DNA from: Oreohelix idahoensis
Taxonomy: Eukaryota; Mollusca; Gastropoda; Stylommatophora; Oreohelicidae
Assembly (NCBI GenBank): GCA_024509875.1
Contig: JAMPIV010019844.1
Coordinates: forward strand, 124,001 to 188,000
DNA: 64,000 nucleotides
Direction of reading: 5' to 3'
Shown: piece by piece, positions 21,241-33,690 of the stretch
Layout of the letters: the number at the start of each line of letters is the position of its first letter
Position numbering within the stretch: the first letter of the stretch is position 1
The notes under the pieces: model-generated
The model's database searches: none
The model's input: the letters and a program-made list of their open reading frames with translations, nothing else
What the model was told of the DNA's origin: nothing
Made by a program: the position numbers and the translations under genes

Positions 21241-22428
21241 CTTCTGTTGCATTAGTTGCTGATCCATCTGTAAATGCATGGATCCAGGTGTTGCTTGGGT
21301 AATGTTTCTCTACATATTTTGTGGTTAGGACTCTCCTTTCTGTTTCATTTTGGCTGTTCTTTCTTTCAATACTAGGAACGTTTTCTATCATTTCAGGGAA
21401 GCACTGTTGTTTCCAAATTGGTAGCTTGTGTGCAGTACATATTGGCGTAGCTGTTGATATTGCGTTTATGGGGTCTGCTCTCATCTTTGTTTTGACTGTC
21501 TCTACAAAGTTGCTTTGCTTCAGTCTTCCCCTTCCAAGTCCATTTATTCTCTGGTGCATTGGGTGGTCTATCAGCCTCCTGAATTTCTCGGCATGTTGCT
21601 GGGCTCTGCTATCTCTTCTATCCTCCATAGGCTGGAGGTGAGTAATCTTTTCCAACTCTTCAATGGGTGTTGATTTCGTGCCCCCTGTTATGATTCTCAA
21701 TGCTTGGTTTTGGGTTCTGTTTATTTTATCAAAGTTCGACTTAGCTGCCGTTGACCATGCTGCAATGCCATATTCTAAGACTGGTCTCACTCGCCCAATA
21801 TATAGCTTCTTTAGTACTCTCTCGTCAGCTCCCCAACCTGTGCCAACAAGTTTTTTCATGATTGCCATTCTCTGCCTTGCTCTTGTCCTGTTTTTTCAAT
21901 CTGGGTTTTCCAAGTCAAGCGGCGATCAAAGGTAATGCCTAGGTAGATTGGGTTTTCATCCAGATGTAGAATTTTCCCATTTAGCACCAATTTGGAGATC
22001 TGTGGTTTGTTTGAGAGAGAAAACACTGTGTATGATGTTTTCCCTTCATTTATCTTTACTAGCCATGCCTTGGCCCACTCCTCCAATGATGTTAGGGTTT
22101 GCTGCATCCGAATGCTTGTGGTAGTGATATATTCCTTTGAGATCCACAGGGCTAAGTCGTCTGCAAAGGAGGCATTGTGGATTCTTCTTGGAATATTCTT
22201 TGATATGTCATTAATATATGCGAGGAACAGCGTGGGTGACAGGACTCCCCCTTGGGGAACACCCTGCTCCAATACCATCTTCCTACTGGTCTGTCCTTGT
22301 AGTTGGACTCTGGCAGTTCTTTTCTCAAGATAGTGGCTGATCCATTTGAACATTCTCTCACACACTTCACTTCTTTGCAGCTTGACTTTCAGTCCATCTT
22401 TCCACACTTTGTCAAATGCTTTTTCTAA

Positions 22429-24619
22429 GGGGCCATCCATAAAAGATGTCCACAAAATTCTGGAATTTTTTTACCCTCCCCTCCCCCATGTCCACCTCTG
22501 TCCACTTTTGATTGACCCCTCCCCCTTGTGGGCGTCCACTCCACGTGGTCTTGATTAAACACATAAGCTTACATTTTTAATCACCTACCTATACTTAAAA
22601 CTTCGTTTAGTTCTATATAATACGTCATTTGTATACAGATAACTCATTTTAATTATGTGAAACACGAGTTAGTAAATATTGCACATTACATAGTAACATA
22701 CAAGTCTTATCTCAGTGTTCCGTACAACTGAAAGTTTTAACTTAATATCTTACAGTAAGTAACAGAAAAAACAAACACTAAAGCTTTGTAAAAATTTAAA
22801 TATGCAACAACTATGCACATCAAAATACAGTGGGTTTCCTAAGTTCAAGACACCTCCTAAACCGGAACAATAATTATTTTCAGTATTAAAACAGTCAACC
22901 AAAAATGAAAGTCTTGACAATTAATGAGGCAAACAGTTATGTCACAAAACATTATAAATAAATTAAGAAATTTGGTCATGAAAGCATAATTTTATAAATT
23001 ATAATCTTAAACAAATTGTTTATTAAAACTGATTATCTTACTGTTTCTGGGATGTCTTAAACTGTTGAAACAAAGTGTACTGTAGCAATATTCTGAAGGT
23101 AACTCTTAACTGCCACAATATTAATGTGAATGTTTACTGTTCATTTAGCAGTGAATTCAGACTGCAACCAGTCGAATAGGCTGCGTAAAATAACGACCCC
23201 AGTGTCAGAATTTTGTTGTTCTGGTTGTTTTGGTGCAATGTCTGCATCACCAACATCATCGTCATCTGGATCAATTGTAACTGTCTGATGCACAGATTTG
23301 TGCACTTTGACAGCTGCATGAGATGGAAAGTATTTTCCGCACGAGCTGCATATACACTTGTGAATTTGTCCAGTCACTGAGGGGCAGTAAAAGTCAAAGG
23401 GCTTGACTTTAAATCCATGATGTGGTTTAAGACCATCTAATGCAATTCTGTGAAAAAGTGACCCATATGTGCCACTGCTATCTGCACATGATGAACTGCT
23501 GACGCCTGAACTTGTTCTGTAAAATGGCATTGGCGATGGAATGAATCGGTTACGAAATACCTCACTGTAGTTTGTGCGTCTCTGTCCACAGCATGTGAGA
23601 GTATTGCACTTGACAATTTGTAGGCAGTATTGTGACTGCTGAACATGGTCGCAGCTGCATTGCTACAAACTTCAGGTTCCACATGCTTGGCATGCACACT
23701 GTAGCCATCAATGACTGTTTGATTCCAAACTTCAGCATCTCTCCAGTTTTCTTGAAATTGGCCTGCACTTTTGCTATTGGAGTCAAGGCGTGATCTATAG
23801 TGATCATATGACAAAATAAGTCCTGTAGGTCATTAGATAATGGTGCCATACGCCTATCAACAGCATTGTATGCACTATGGCCTGGCACATTGCAGGCAAC
23901 AAACAGTGCATCGAGATTCTTTAAACTCAGAATATAATTTATCAATGGTTGTAAAAATAAACTAAATTTATACTAAAATGTAAAATGATTATTGTTGCAA
24001 CCTTAGTGGTATAAAATTATCAAGCAACCTGAAGGTTGAAAGCCTGTTTTTTGATCATTTTAGCTTCTGAAACAAAATTCCATGCCTACCATGACTTAGA
24101 AAAAAAATTAATTAAAAAATAGATGTACAGCAAACTGTTAGTAAAAACAATCCGCCACTTTGGAAAATGGCTATGTGAGGTTAATAAAAAAAAATGTCAC
24201 TGCTCTACTGTTCATAAATTCACATAGAAAAGAATCCAATTATGAAATCACAATAATTGGGATGTTGGTTCCCAGAGAGTTAATTTACTAAGGTTGTTTG
24301 TTCCAGAGAACAGGAGAATAGAAGTTAAAACCTCTTTGTATTAGAGATTTTGAGTCTAGAAGGATTGGAAGGCCTGGCAAGAGGGACACAACCCGAAGAA
24401 CGTTTATTTGGCTCTAACTGGACAGTAAGAAGCTTTCGAAGATAAGAGGGTTTGTTACTCTTGGTAGATTTGTATGTGAGTGAGAGTTGCTATGTGGTTT
24501 GTGAATCGGACGTCCACTTTCAACTTAAATACTCCCTCCCTCCCATGTCCACAGTTGTCCACTTTTTACATACCCCTCCCTTCCCCCCTCTCCTGTGGAC
24601 GTCTTTTATGGATAGCCCC
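22429..24619. mobile_element. DNA transposon with TAA target duplication (Harbinger-like)
   Basis: A 2191-bp insertion in the LINE C reverse transcriptase. The termini are inverted repeats GGGGCCATCCATAAAAGATG and, inverted, GGGGCTATCCATAAAAGACG. Subterminal C-rich stretches with repeated GTCCAC follow on both sides (22470-22550, 24510-24600). TAA occurs on both flanks (22426-22428, 24620-24622), and leaving out one copy with the insert makes the LINE frame continuous. A 3-bp TWA duplication is typical of PIF/Harbinger, but the termini could also suit other groups, so the superfamily is tentative. Confidence 0.75.
23141..23945 (-). pseudogene. Transposon-encoded zinc-finger protein remnant, unclassified
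   Basis: Three overlapping - strand frames (23562-23945, 23437-23814, 23141-23530) form one protein broken by frameshifts. It contains CNVPGHSAYNAVDRRMAPLS, then YDHYRSRLDS, a WNQTVIDGYSVHAKHVEP block and a C-terminal CSSCGKYFPSHAAVKVHKSV finger that fits C2H2. I recognise the RRMAPLS and YDHYxSxLD blocks as belonging to a repeated invertebrate transposon-associated protein, but I cannot name the superfamily. No catalytic triad is visible in the surviving part. Confidence 0.55.
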
Positions 24620-24714
24620 TAAGTCCACCCAAACCACCAGTGTGTGCTTTTTTTTCTTTGAAAGCGTCCTCAATTTTCTGAGTTATATAAATGAAGATGT
24701 ATGTCTGTTTTCAG

Positions 24715-24788
24715 AGTTGACCTACTTCCTTTTGACCTGACTTCCCAGTTACTGCAGATTCTTGCCATAGACTCCAAGACAGAAAAGG
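24715..24788 (+). CDS. TUBGCP2: TUBGCP2 exon
   Basis: The 74-base exon encodes VDLLPFDLTSQLLQILAIDS and KTEKG, matching the GCP2 LMPHDLITQLL-type segment. The acceptor TGTCTGTTTTCAG overlaps the target duplication of LINE C, whose body ends only 18 bases upstream of the exon. Donor GTGAGA at 24789; the exon ends one base into a codon. Confidence 0.9.
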
Positions 24789-24879
24789 GTGAGAATGTGA
24801 TGCTAAAAATCATTGAAGATTTTAGATTTGGCAGGAAGAAAACTGACTTCAGTGATCATTATTCTCATCTTTGTAAGTG

Positions 24880-25145
24880 CCATACTGGACAGCAGCTGGC
24901 ACAAGAATAATCGGGCGACCACAGCTGAGGTTCAAAGATGTGTGCAAGAGGGACATAAAGGCACACAGCATCAGTCTAGCAACTTGGGAGGATGAAGCAG
25001 CCATTTGGCAATGCTTCTTACATCACCATCTCACTCTCACAGCAAGCAGAAGAGAAAAGAATACGCCGAAAGGAGCGCCAGGAAAAAAAAGCAGCTATGG
25101 GGCGTAACCCATAGTCAGTCATGACTGAAGGGGGCTACTACTATT
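24880..25145 (+). mobile_element. LINE family A 3' fragment
   Basis: A diverged + strand copy of the 3' end of the LINE at 40408-44380. It has GRPQLRFKDVCKRD-like, ATWEDEA and HHLTL blocks, then a 3' untranslated stretch similar to the full copy and a (TAC/TAT)n tail at 25133-25148. Confidence 0.75.
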
Positions 25146-25148
25146 ACT

Positions 25149-25667
25149 ACCGGATGGCCCTGGTGATTATTTAACTACAACTTTATGTTCTGGCTGCTGT
25201 TAATCAGTTCTGTTGTTGACCTTTCTCCATGCCATGAAGGTCAACTGTCCAGTGTAGTTCCTAGGGGTCTCTGAAGAGACGAGGAAAGAATAGGCTATTG
25301 CACCCTCAGGCATGTCATACAAGGCAGCTAATATGAGGTTGTGCATGGTACTGGCAAACTCATCATGTCAAATTAATTGCCACACAAACCATAGCTGCAA
25401 ATCTAAAACATGGATTAAACAAATTTTTTTTTTGGTCAGTTATCTGGAACGAAGCACCAACAGTAATAATATGATCATTGTTAACTGATATAAAACATAT
25501 ATGGTAATGATCATGTACATTAATTGACGTGAAAAATAAGCTGAAATAATTATTTAAATCTCATGGGTTCAGTAGTAACCTGGCATGTTCAAAGTTTTTC
25601 TTGAGATATTTTGTTCTGCATGATTGTGAGGGAGAGATTGAACCTAACACTTGAATTTTTTTTGTAG
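25149..25667 (+). other. TUBGCP2 intron, no recognised element
   Basis: Intron sequence leading to the acceptor TTTTTTTGTAG at 25667. Nothing recognised. Confidence 0.45.
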
Positions 25668-25768
25668 AGTACAGAATAGACCCAACTGATATTCGTCTCT
25701 CAGGCTTGGAATCATTCTCATTTGACTATGTTGTCAAGTGGCCAATGTCTCTTGTGCTAAGCAGGAAG
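25668..25768 (+). CDS. TUBGCP2: TUBGCP2 exon
   Basis: The 101-base exon encodes EYRIDPTDIRLSGLESFSFD followed by YVVKWPMSLVLSRK, the strongly conserved GCP-family block (compare LxGLExFxFDYxVxWPLSL). Donor GTAAGA. It starts with two bases of a split codon and ends in phase 0. Confidence 0.95.
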
Positions 25769-26280
25769 GTAAGAAACAATATTTTCTTTACATTTTCATT
25801 TCAACATTTCTTCAGCTTTCTGAGCTGTTGAGTTTTTTTTTTTTTTTTTTTAATAACCTTTTTATCTTTATCAATTTCCTAATACTCGTGGCTTTTCGCT
25901 CAGCACAGAATATGGGTATTTTAGAGTTATCTCCTTTTAAAATCGAACTCCCTTTAAAATCATTTCTGACCCCGAGGACAATAATCCGTACCAAAGCGTT
26001 TATAATCTATTGAATCCATCAATCGAATTGGAAACTCCGAGCCGAATTGCACAGTATAGTTGTCAATCACCGATTGATTTGACATTCATAAATGCATCTC
26101 GGGCAGGAAGGGACATAACTGCATGAATATTCACTGCGTAGCAAAAATCCACGAGTATTAGGAAATTACCACCTTTTTTATTTGTTTCTTTCTTTAAAAA
26201 TTTTAATGTAAACCATTCCTCACTGTGCTGTCGACTATTTCTGTTAGAGCTTTGGTTCCCACTTTGAGATTATGACTCAA

Positions 26281-26483
26281 ACTTAGATTCTCAATGCCTT
26301 TGATTTTCCTCTGTCTTTCTTACCCTGGGGGTTCCAGAACAAGGACTGCCTTGTAATGCCAACAGCAGGTTTCCTCAATATGTGTCCAATCCATCGACAG
26401 AGTCTTGTCATTTCTTGTTCCACTGGTACTTGTCTGGTTCTTGTCATCAGTTCTACATTAGTGATCTTGTCATACCACTTCAA
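26281..26483 (-). mobile_element. LINE family D C-terminal fragment
   Basis: A - strand open piece reads KWYDKITNVELMTRTRQVPV and WIGHILRKPAVGITRQSLFW, then GKKDRGKSKALR. This is a common LINE C-terminus, here about 66 residues long. A second piece of the same family is at 63895-64000. Confidence 0.7.
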
Positions 26484-26524
26484 TGCTTCTGTTCTATGAA
26501 AGTCTGGTTTTTATTTTTTTTTTT

Positions 26525-26553
26525 GGGGGGGGGGGGGGGGGGGTTGGGGGGGG
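26525..26553 (+). repeat. Poly-G tract
   Basis: A run of 19 G, TT, then 8 G. Capable of G-quadruplex formation on the + strand; length may be an assembly estimate. Confidence 0.85.
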
Positions 26554-26639
26554 AATTATTTTTTTGTTCTCCGTGTTTCAGAGCCACACAATAGGACTGA
26601 CTTGACATTTGAGTTGAAGATTTAGATTTTTGTGCTGGA

Positions 26640-27250
26640 CGATTTCCTTTTCTTCTTCTTTGGTCCGTGGCTGCTGGCTGACAAAGCAATCAGTGACCAT
26701 CACACCTGGTGGCATCTTGTAGTGCAGCAACAAAGTGTCTCCACTTTGCTCTGTTGGCAGCCATCCTTTGTGTGGTACCCCAGCTCTGGTTCATGCTTTG
26801 CATCTCTGCTTTCACAGTTCTCCACCAGGTGGATTTTGGCCAGCGTCACTTTCACTTTCCTTCTGGAGTTCATAGCATGGCAGTTCTGATGATGGTGTCA
26901 GGGTCGCTTCTGAGGATGTGACCAACCCAGTTCCAACATCTACCTGCTATGATGGCATGCTTGTCTTCTTGGGGGCTCTGAGGATGATGGTGTTCGGCCA
27001 GAAAATTTGAAGAATTTTCTCTAGGCATATTGTGTGGAAAGAGGACTGTTTGGACATTTTGTTACTCTCCAGCAATCTACACCGTACAGAAATTACGCAG
27101 CTCTCGTATATTTTTAATCTCGTGTTTGTATGTTACAGGGAAGATTTCCAAATGTTATTTAGAACGGTAAAGGCTATTCTGGCTCTATATTTATTCGGTT
27201 ACTGATGTCTGTATTCTTATATTTTGACATCATTGTCTGTCCCTCCAACT
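26640..27250 (-). mobile_element. LINE family B 3' fragment
   Basis: A diverged - strand copy of the 3' part of the LINE at 45323-47019, matching it block by block from the TTTGGTCCGTGGCTGCTGG tail region through the C-terminal coding part to about 27250. Stops and frameshifts are present. Confidence 0.78.
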
Positions 27251-30200
27251 TTGTCTATATTACTGCCAAGATATAATTGTTCATACTTACAAAAAAAATA
27301 ATAATTAGGAGGGATAAAAAAAAATTGAGGGGAAAAAACACATTTAAAGTAACACTCTTTAGGAACATTCTAGGTTGGCAATGCCGGATGGCTCCCTGTT
27401 AGATGAGCAGTACACATTCAAAATACTACCTTTGTTGTGGAGCTTAAGTGGCCAGAAAACATAGCAGTGATAGGAAACTGTCCGGAGAGCTACATAAGCA
27501 AGAAGTAATCTGGTGAAACTCTTGGTTGGAGATAATATGTTGACATAAGGATAAAGCTAAGTCATAGAGGAGTCATATGGCAAATTTGATGTGATTTCTA
27601 TGAGACTGCTTTTTGGAATCGAACTATACTTTGTCTGAATTTATCAGTTACCCTTTTACCTGGGATAAGTATCCCACATTCTGTGCACAACTAAATATCT
27701 CCAGGGCTGGATGTCGTGAAGTCGAATTCACAAAACGGCATTCTGACCAAAACAGTGCGCCATACTTTATGATAGTATATCCTTGACGAACCAATGGAAA
27801 CGCATCTTCATGTATAGTGTTTACAAACGTACTGCCTAACAATGGTGAGCTCAGATCTGTGTAACCTTATTTCAATTGGAAGTAAGCTACAGACTTAGGA
27901 GCGAAGTACAGCATGGCAGAAGTCAAGAATTCACTAATAGGAATGTTCAGTTAATAGTGTGTGCAAAGATTTCCACGGGAAGTAATATAGGAAGGGAGAA
28001 ATATCGAGTGGAATGCATCGACACATCAGGTTAGTCCATAATTTTGCTGTTTAGGCTACGCATAGAATAAAATGGGCTTAGGAAAGTAAAAGACCATTAT
28101 CCAGATAAAGAAAGAATAATCCAGGGCGTAATTTAAGCCTAAGATGAAGGAAATCGATCAAGGAATAACGAAGATATTTGAATTCATAGTTTTTCATATT
28201 TGAACAGCTGGACAAATGTATGCCTGCATTTCGGAACGCAAAACACACATTAGCAGTAAGCTCCCTCTGTCGTTCGGCCTTGGCCTATATATAGGACGTG
28301 CCCTAAATGGAAATAGGCCATAATAAAAAAAATTCAAATACAGCGAGAACGCGAGTTCTGTCAGAGAGAGACTTCTTTGCCTTTTGCATCTGAGAGCAGA
28401 CTGCATGACCATTAACAGCTTGACTGTATGTACTTGAGGGTAAGAAAGAATGTATAAATATATATATATATATAATTCTAGTTAATTAATTCACTTGTGC
28501 GTTAGGAAGTGTGTAGATGTGTTTCAAACTACTGTGTAATTTCTGGAGGCTAAACCAAGCTGTGTATATTTAATAAATTAAGAATGGAAGCAGAAAGGGT
28601 GTCCATGGTTTTAGTAAAGCTTTTAAAGAAGTATTTCTTGATGGAATGGGACACACACCAGGAACAAAGGAAAGGATGAAAGGAATTGTATTACTGTATT
28701 GTTTAAGCTATTACTTAGTATTTTATACAAGACCTAATAATTGCATGGAGGCGGATCATGGACAAATGGCTCTAACTAAGGATTTGGAGAAAATTGTATT
28801 CACAGTGAACTGGATTGGGTTATTACTGATATATTATGCCCTGTGGGTCTGCTTGCACACTGTCTGAAACTGTCTCTCATCCCCTACATCTTTGATAGTG
28901 GGATAGTGATAGACAATATAGTGGTTAATCAAATATGTTTCAGGTTATATTCTGTCAACCAAGAGTACACTTTATAGAGTCAGCCACTACTGCAGTAACT
29001 AGTGGTGCAAGCGCCCTTGTTGTCTATAGGGACAGCTACCCAGTATCCCCGGCCTGGAGGAACATCATATGACTTTTCTTTCCATGGCAGGAGTGTGACA
29101 GACTTCAATACAACAGATAAGTGGCTAAACAAGGCTACTGTTCAGAGTATCCGGTGACACCACTATATTAAAACCACGATTCTAAGAAAGACACATCAAA
29201 TGATGACGTTTTGTTGGGCATAGTTATAGCCAGTGATAGCCTAAAATCAAATAACAGTGAAATAAAAGTGTTATAAAGATATAGATATTCCACAACCAGT
29301 GAGTTCAACCAAGAGAGAAGAACTTTCTACAACTTTAGTGACTTCTGATAATTTGAACTATTTTCAAATATTTATTTATTTAAATGGTGTAATTACAATT
29401 TGATTTCCTTGAAAGCTTTTCAAACAGGAAAGAAGAGGGAAGGCAAACCCGGTCCCAAAAAATGCCGTGCTGAAATCGGATGTGTCGGCCGAAAGGCGCA
29501 AATATCACAGCTTCGCTGTAAACAGACACAACGCAACCAACGTCATTTTCAGGACGAACAAGGAAGAAGAAACAGGAAAGAAAACCTGTAAAAATAAATT
29601 GTAAACATTTACCAGCAGACTTACTTAAATTATTTAAGTTAAGTTACAGTTCTTGTTGGTAGATAGTTTAGTTAATACCCCTAGCAGAGCTATTAATATT
29701 AACAGAGGAGGATCTTGAGAGGAGCAAGTAGGAACTTAGAGTAAATCATTACCATCTTCTCTAGGAACTTATACAGCTTGATCCTACCTTTGATGTCTAT
29801 ACACCCTTACTCTTTTCAGAGAAGGGGGTATTTCTTATAAGACCAGTCTCTTATCTGGCCCTATCCTGGTATCACCTGATACAGCTTTGTGTCCAGGAAA
29901 GCTTATTAATTTCAATAACACCTACCCTCTCGTGACACTGGACTTAGTCTGTTAGTATGGGTGAAATAAATCGGTGCTCTGTAACCGGTGTGCGCCGATG
30001 TCTGCTTGGTTTGCCGTGACATTAGGCAGAATACACTATAAAATGGTATACAAAATTATAAGTTATGGTAACATATTACGAAAGAATCTCACACGTATAA
30101 TTTTACAATTAATAAGTTGAGTTATCATCATCCACCAAGCCATCACAAAAAAATTAGGGAACATTGTCGTATGATGGCATCGACTTTTAAAATATTTGTC

Positions 30201-30802
30201 ATACCCACCTATTTAAATATTAAAGTGTGCCGTGGAATTTTGAAAGGTGCTTTAAGTGTGCCGCAAATTGAAAAAAGGTTGTGGAGCACTGAAATAAATT
30301 ATCTCTGTTTTCTTCCTAAAGGATGTATCTATGAAACATATCAATGGTAATGTTGAAGAGTAATTATTAATACTTTTTTTTAATGTGGGGCATTGCTTTT
30401 GGAGTGACTCTCATAATTAAAGAAACATTTTTTTTTTAAATTTGCAGACTTTCCTTCAGCATTACAACGTTAAAAATAAATATAACACATTTAAAACAAA
30501 ATTTAAGCATTTAACAGCAGATTTCATATAACACCAGGTTTCCTCTTGTCTCAGTTCACTTAAAATCAGATGTTGTTTCTCAGACTTCATATATTTCTTT
30601 AGATTAATATTGCAGAGTAACCCTTGAAGACTTGATTTTATTCTGTGTGATTAGCAACTGTTGATTTCTGATTAACGGTCTACGTATGAGACATTTTGAT
30701 AGAACCCTTTGTCAGCCACAGTCATTGTTCTTTATTTATAGTCTTTATATGTTTCTTGTCTTTGTTTTTTTTTTTTTTAACTTTTTACTATTATCCTAAC
30801 AG
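27251..30802 (+). other. TUBGCP2 intron, unclassified
   Basis: A 3.5-kb intron stretch with no coding signal. It includes a short (TA)n run at about 28447-28474. The part around 29600-30020 reads like LTR or repeat sequence: it is compositionally unlike its flanks, with several CG-containing words and an abrupt end at TTTGCCGTGACA. I could not find a second copy or a target duplication. The 63-residue frame at 29400-29591 is basic but unrecognised. Confidence 0.4.
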
Positions 30803-30873
30803 GTTCTTACAAGATACCAGATCTTGTTTAGACATCTCTTCTACTGCAAACATGTGGAAAGACAGTTATGCAG
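30803..30873 (+). CDS. TUBGCP2: TUBGCP2 exon
   Basis: The 71-base exon encodes VLTRYQILFRHLFYCKHVER and QLC, the near-invariant GCP motif RYQxLFRHxFxCKHVERQL. Acceptor CCTAACAG, donor GTAGGC. Phase 0 start, two bases over at the end. Confidence 0.94.
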
Positions 30874-32435
30874 GTAGGCATACGTTTATACTTTTTTACT
30901 GAGCCTCTTGGTTCAGAAAGATTTATTTTGCTCAGTATGTCTTAAGTTCATATATTGCTAGCATGAGTTTCTTATTTCAATGACATTTACTCTGTTGGCA
31001 CGTGGCAGATTGCCGGATAAAATTAAACTGTCTTAATTTATATTCATATATCACTTTGTACACATTCTACACATTTTTTAATACACTGCACTTGTTTTAT
31101 TTATTATTATTATTGATTACAATTGTAAAACTCATTTAACTGATTATTATGACCATTGATATTAATTGTGAAGAAGATTAACTGTTAATTTTAAGTGTCA
31201 TACTTAGTGCTGTTATTTCTAACCATTTTGTCATGACATCTCAAGTCTTTACTTTCTGTCTTTCTCTGCTTCTTTTGCACTCAGGCTTTCCCATTGTCCT
31301 CACTTTTTCCAGATCCTTCTGTCTGGATATGTGGCTAGTGAACTTGACTTTTGTCTACTGTTTACTTGTGTTAGTGGCATTCTTGTAATGTGCCTGTCTA
31401 CATTTTTCTTGTGCCAGCTGCATTCTTCTAATTTTTTCTTCTAATGTTGATCTTGAAAGCCGGTTAACAAAAATTATTTGCCTGTTTAACCTGTCTGTAT
31501 ACGTTGATGTCTTTTGGGCGGACCTTATGGGTGAGGAAAGTATTGGAGATCTGCTGCATCAAAATGTTGTCATCTAACTAAAATTAAATAGTGTTTAATA
31601 TTACAGAGCCAAGAGGTCAGGTGAAATGTCCTTTCTTTTAATTTTCTTTCTTCCTTGATGATAGCTTTAATCAATACTTTTTATTTATCATTGACAATAT
31701 TAATTTTTCAATTTATTATTAGCTACTGTAATATTTACTTTTTACACTTACAAAATATAGATAAGTAGTTTCTGTTTGTGTCATAAAAATGTTTGTATAA
31801 ATGTTTTTTAACTTGTATTTCTCACACATCTTAGGATGGGATATTATAAAGTTTTTGTCTTTTTTTTTTTAGCTGACTAATATTTTTTCTTATTGAAATG
31901 GCTTTTTTTTTTTTCATTTTTGGGTGATTAGTTTACTCATGAAAACTGGTCAGAACAAAGGGATTATTACATTTTAAAATTTCATATAGTCATGCTTCAT
32001 TTCCAGAAATAGATTGTTAGCAATATTTCTTGTTAGATTTCTAGTGTTGGCTTTTAGAAAGAAACATTTAGAAGTGGTAATCCATGTTATTGGTTCATTC
32101 ATTTGTCTTGAAAGTAAAGAAGCGGAGAAGACATTCATAAATTGTGTTTAAACTTAGTGTAAAAACCCTGTCTTTATGAACATTATATTGTTTGCCATCA
32201 CTGGGCCTTTATATTGAAAAAAATAAAGAAAAAGATTTACATTTCTGGGTAGTGTTAAACCATTTTTATTTTGCACCTATAACATTTGTAGGAAAATGTT
32301 GCTGTCTTTTGGTCATTGTTATTCTGTTACATTAATTTCCACCAAGCAGCCATTGTGTAACTATAATACCTGAAATTCTTATGCTTTATTGTTTTTGTAC
32401 AGTTGTTTATTCTGAGTTCATTTATTATTCAACAG
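30874..32435 (+). other. TUBGCP2 intron, no recognised element
   Basis: AT-rich intron with several T homopolymer runs (for example 31860-31920). Nothing recognised. Confidence 0.5.
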
Positions 32436-32610
32436 TGTGTGGATGGGCAATAAACAGACCAAACTTTATGCCTTGAGTAGCTCTCGATGGTATTCCCCTG
32501 CCTTTGCTTTGAGACAGCGCATGCTCAACTTTGTCCAAAACTTTGAGTATTACATGATGTTTGAGGTCATCGAGCCAAACTGGCACATATTCCAGCAGAA
32601 TATGGCCAAG
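32436..32610 (+). CDS. TUBGCP2: TUBGCP2 exon
   Basis: The 175-base exon encodes VWMGNKQTKLYALSSSRWYS followed by FALRQRMLNFVQNFEYYMMF and EVIEPNWHIFQQNMAK. The LRQRMLNFVQN-YYMMFEVxEP block is diagnostic for the GRIP2 domain of GCP2/GCP3. Acceptor TTCAACAG, donor GTGCAG. Ends in phase 0. Confidence 0.95.
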
Positions 32611-32784
32611 GTGCAGCTGCATTTCATATTATCACTGTCATCCAGAGCCAGGCTCTAAAGCATTTGTTGAAAAGTGTTTTGTTTTGTTTAAAGTGAGAAA
32701 ACAGGGTTCTTTTGGTGAAAAGAAAGCATGAAGAGGAGTTGGTCCAATATGATTTTATTTTTAAAGTTTTTTTTTATTTTTTAA

Positions 32785-33690
32785 CCTTTAGCACGCTGCA
32801 TAAAAATTCAGAAAATTTGCCCTGCCACTGCATTCTTTTTAACAACGCCCCATTTTTATAGTGGGTGACTAGTAAATTCTATAGTTTTTTTGTTTTTTAG
32901 TCAATTGCTATCATTTTTGGATTGTATAGAAATGAATGAATGATGAATCTGATGATGTAAATTTTGTTTGTGTACATGTTAGATGAGATAGGAAGAGAGG
33001 AAAGGAAAGATGAAAAAAAGGGAAAAAACATTTAAAATAATAAAAAAAAAAATTTTTTTTAATTTTAAAATTAAAAAAAAAAATTTTTTAAATAACCAGC
33101 AAACGAAGGGTCCATATCCCTTGCATCTCAATGAAAGTCATTTGACCAATAGACCAATACAAATCAAATGGCGATCTTTTCGTTACACCCATCATCAGTA
33201 GCAAAGCAACAAACTCCCTCGTCAGCAGTGACATTCGGCCGTAATCCTAAACCTTTCCGATATTCCTAATCCTAACCCCTAAAATTATACATACTAGTAA
33301 TGCCATTCTACTTTCGTTTCCATCTCGGCCATCAAACATATTCTGAGAACCGATATCAGCGCTTATAAAGACAAAAATCTCATCCCCACCGCATGGCGTC
33401 AAAATCCAATAAAATTAGAGCGAAGATGGCCGCGTGTTTGATGCCGATTCATTTCGATTAAAAAAATTCACCGAAAATATACGCGGATGCACCCATTACT
33501 AAAGAAGATCGGACAAGGAAGCTAACTCTCTCTCAGATAAGTTTAAAACTTAACATCCGGGGGTGAAGTCACGTGTACACACATTCTAATGCTAAAAAAC
33601 GTTGCACGCTGCAGTCGAGATATGTCGACAACAGCAGGGAGAGCATAGGTTACCTTCGTCGACATATGTCGACCGCAGCGTGCTAAAGGT
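32785..33690. mobile_element. Non-autonomous TTAA-flanked (piggyBac-like) element
   Basis: A 906-bp insertion in the intron. TTAA lies on both sides (32781-32784, 33691-33694), with inverted ends CCTTTAGCACGCTGC and GCAGCGTGCTAAAGG (one extra T before the right TTAA). An inner inverted repeat with GTCGACATATGTCGAC-like words lies near the right end (33612-33672). No transposase frame. TTAA plus a CC-starting terminus suggests piggyBac, but Kolobok also uses TTAA. Confidence 0.72.

Larger units (their letters stand above)
20400..24696 (-). pseudogene. RNase H-bearing LINE (family C), 5'-truncated and interrupted
   Basis: A - strand non-LTR retrotransposon with reverse transcriptase (DLEKAFDKVW split by an insertion, GVPQGGVLSP, FADD), a thumb region, an RNase H domain (AFTDGSA, IFSDALSVI, WIPSHCNIPGNEEADRLA) and a C-terminal CDCG...H cysteine region ending by about 20420. 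RNase H with this order is typical of I-like or related LINE clades. Endonuclease is missing because of 5' truncation. It is broken by a 77-bp tandem duplication in RNase H and a 2.2-kb DNA transposon in RT. A 16-bp target duplication with one mismatch flanks it (20384-20399, 24697-24712); the right copy lies in the splice acceptor of the next exon. Confidence 0.85.

Noticed and set aside
33010..33201. 63-residue Lys/Phe-rich frame
   Set aside because: Low-complexity A/T runs inside a non-autonomous TTAA element.
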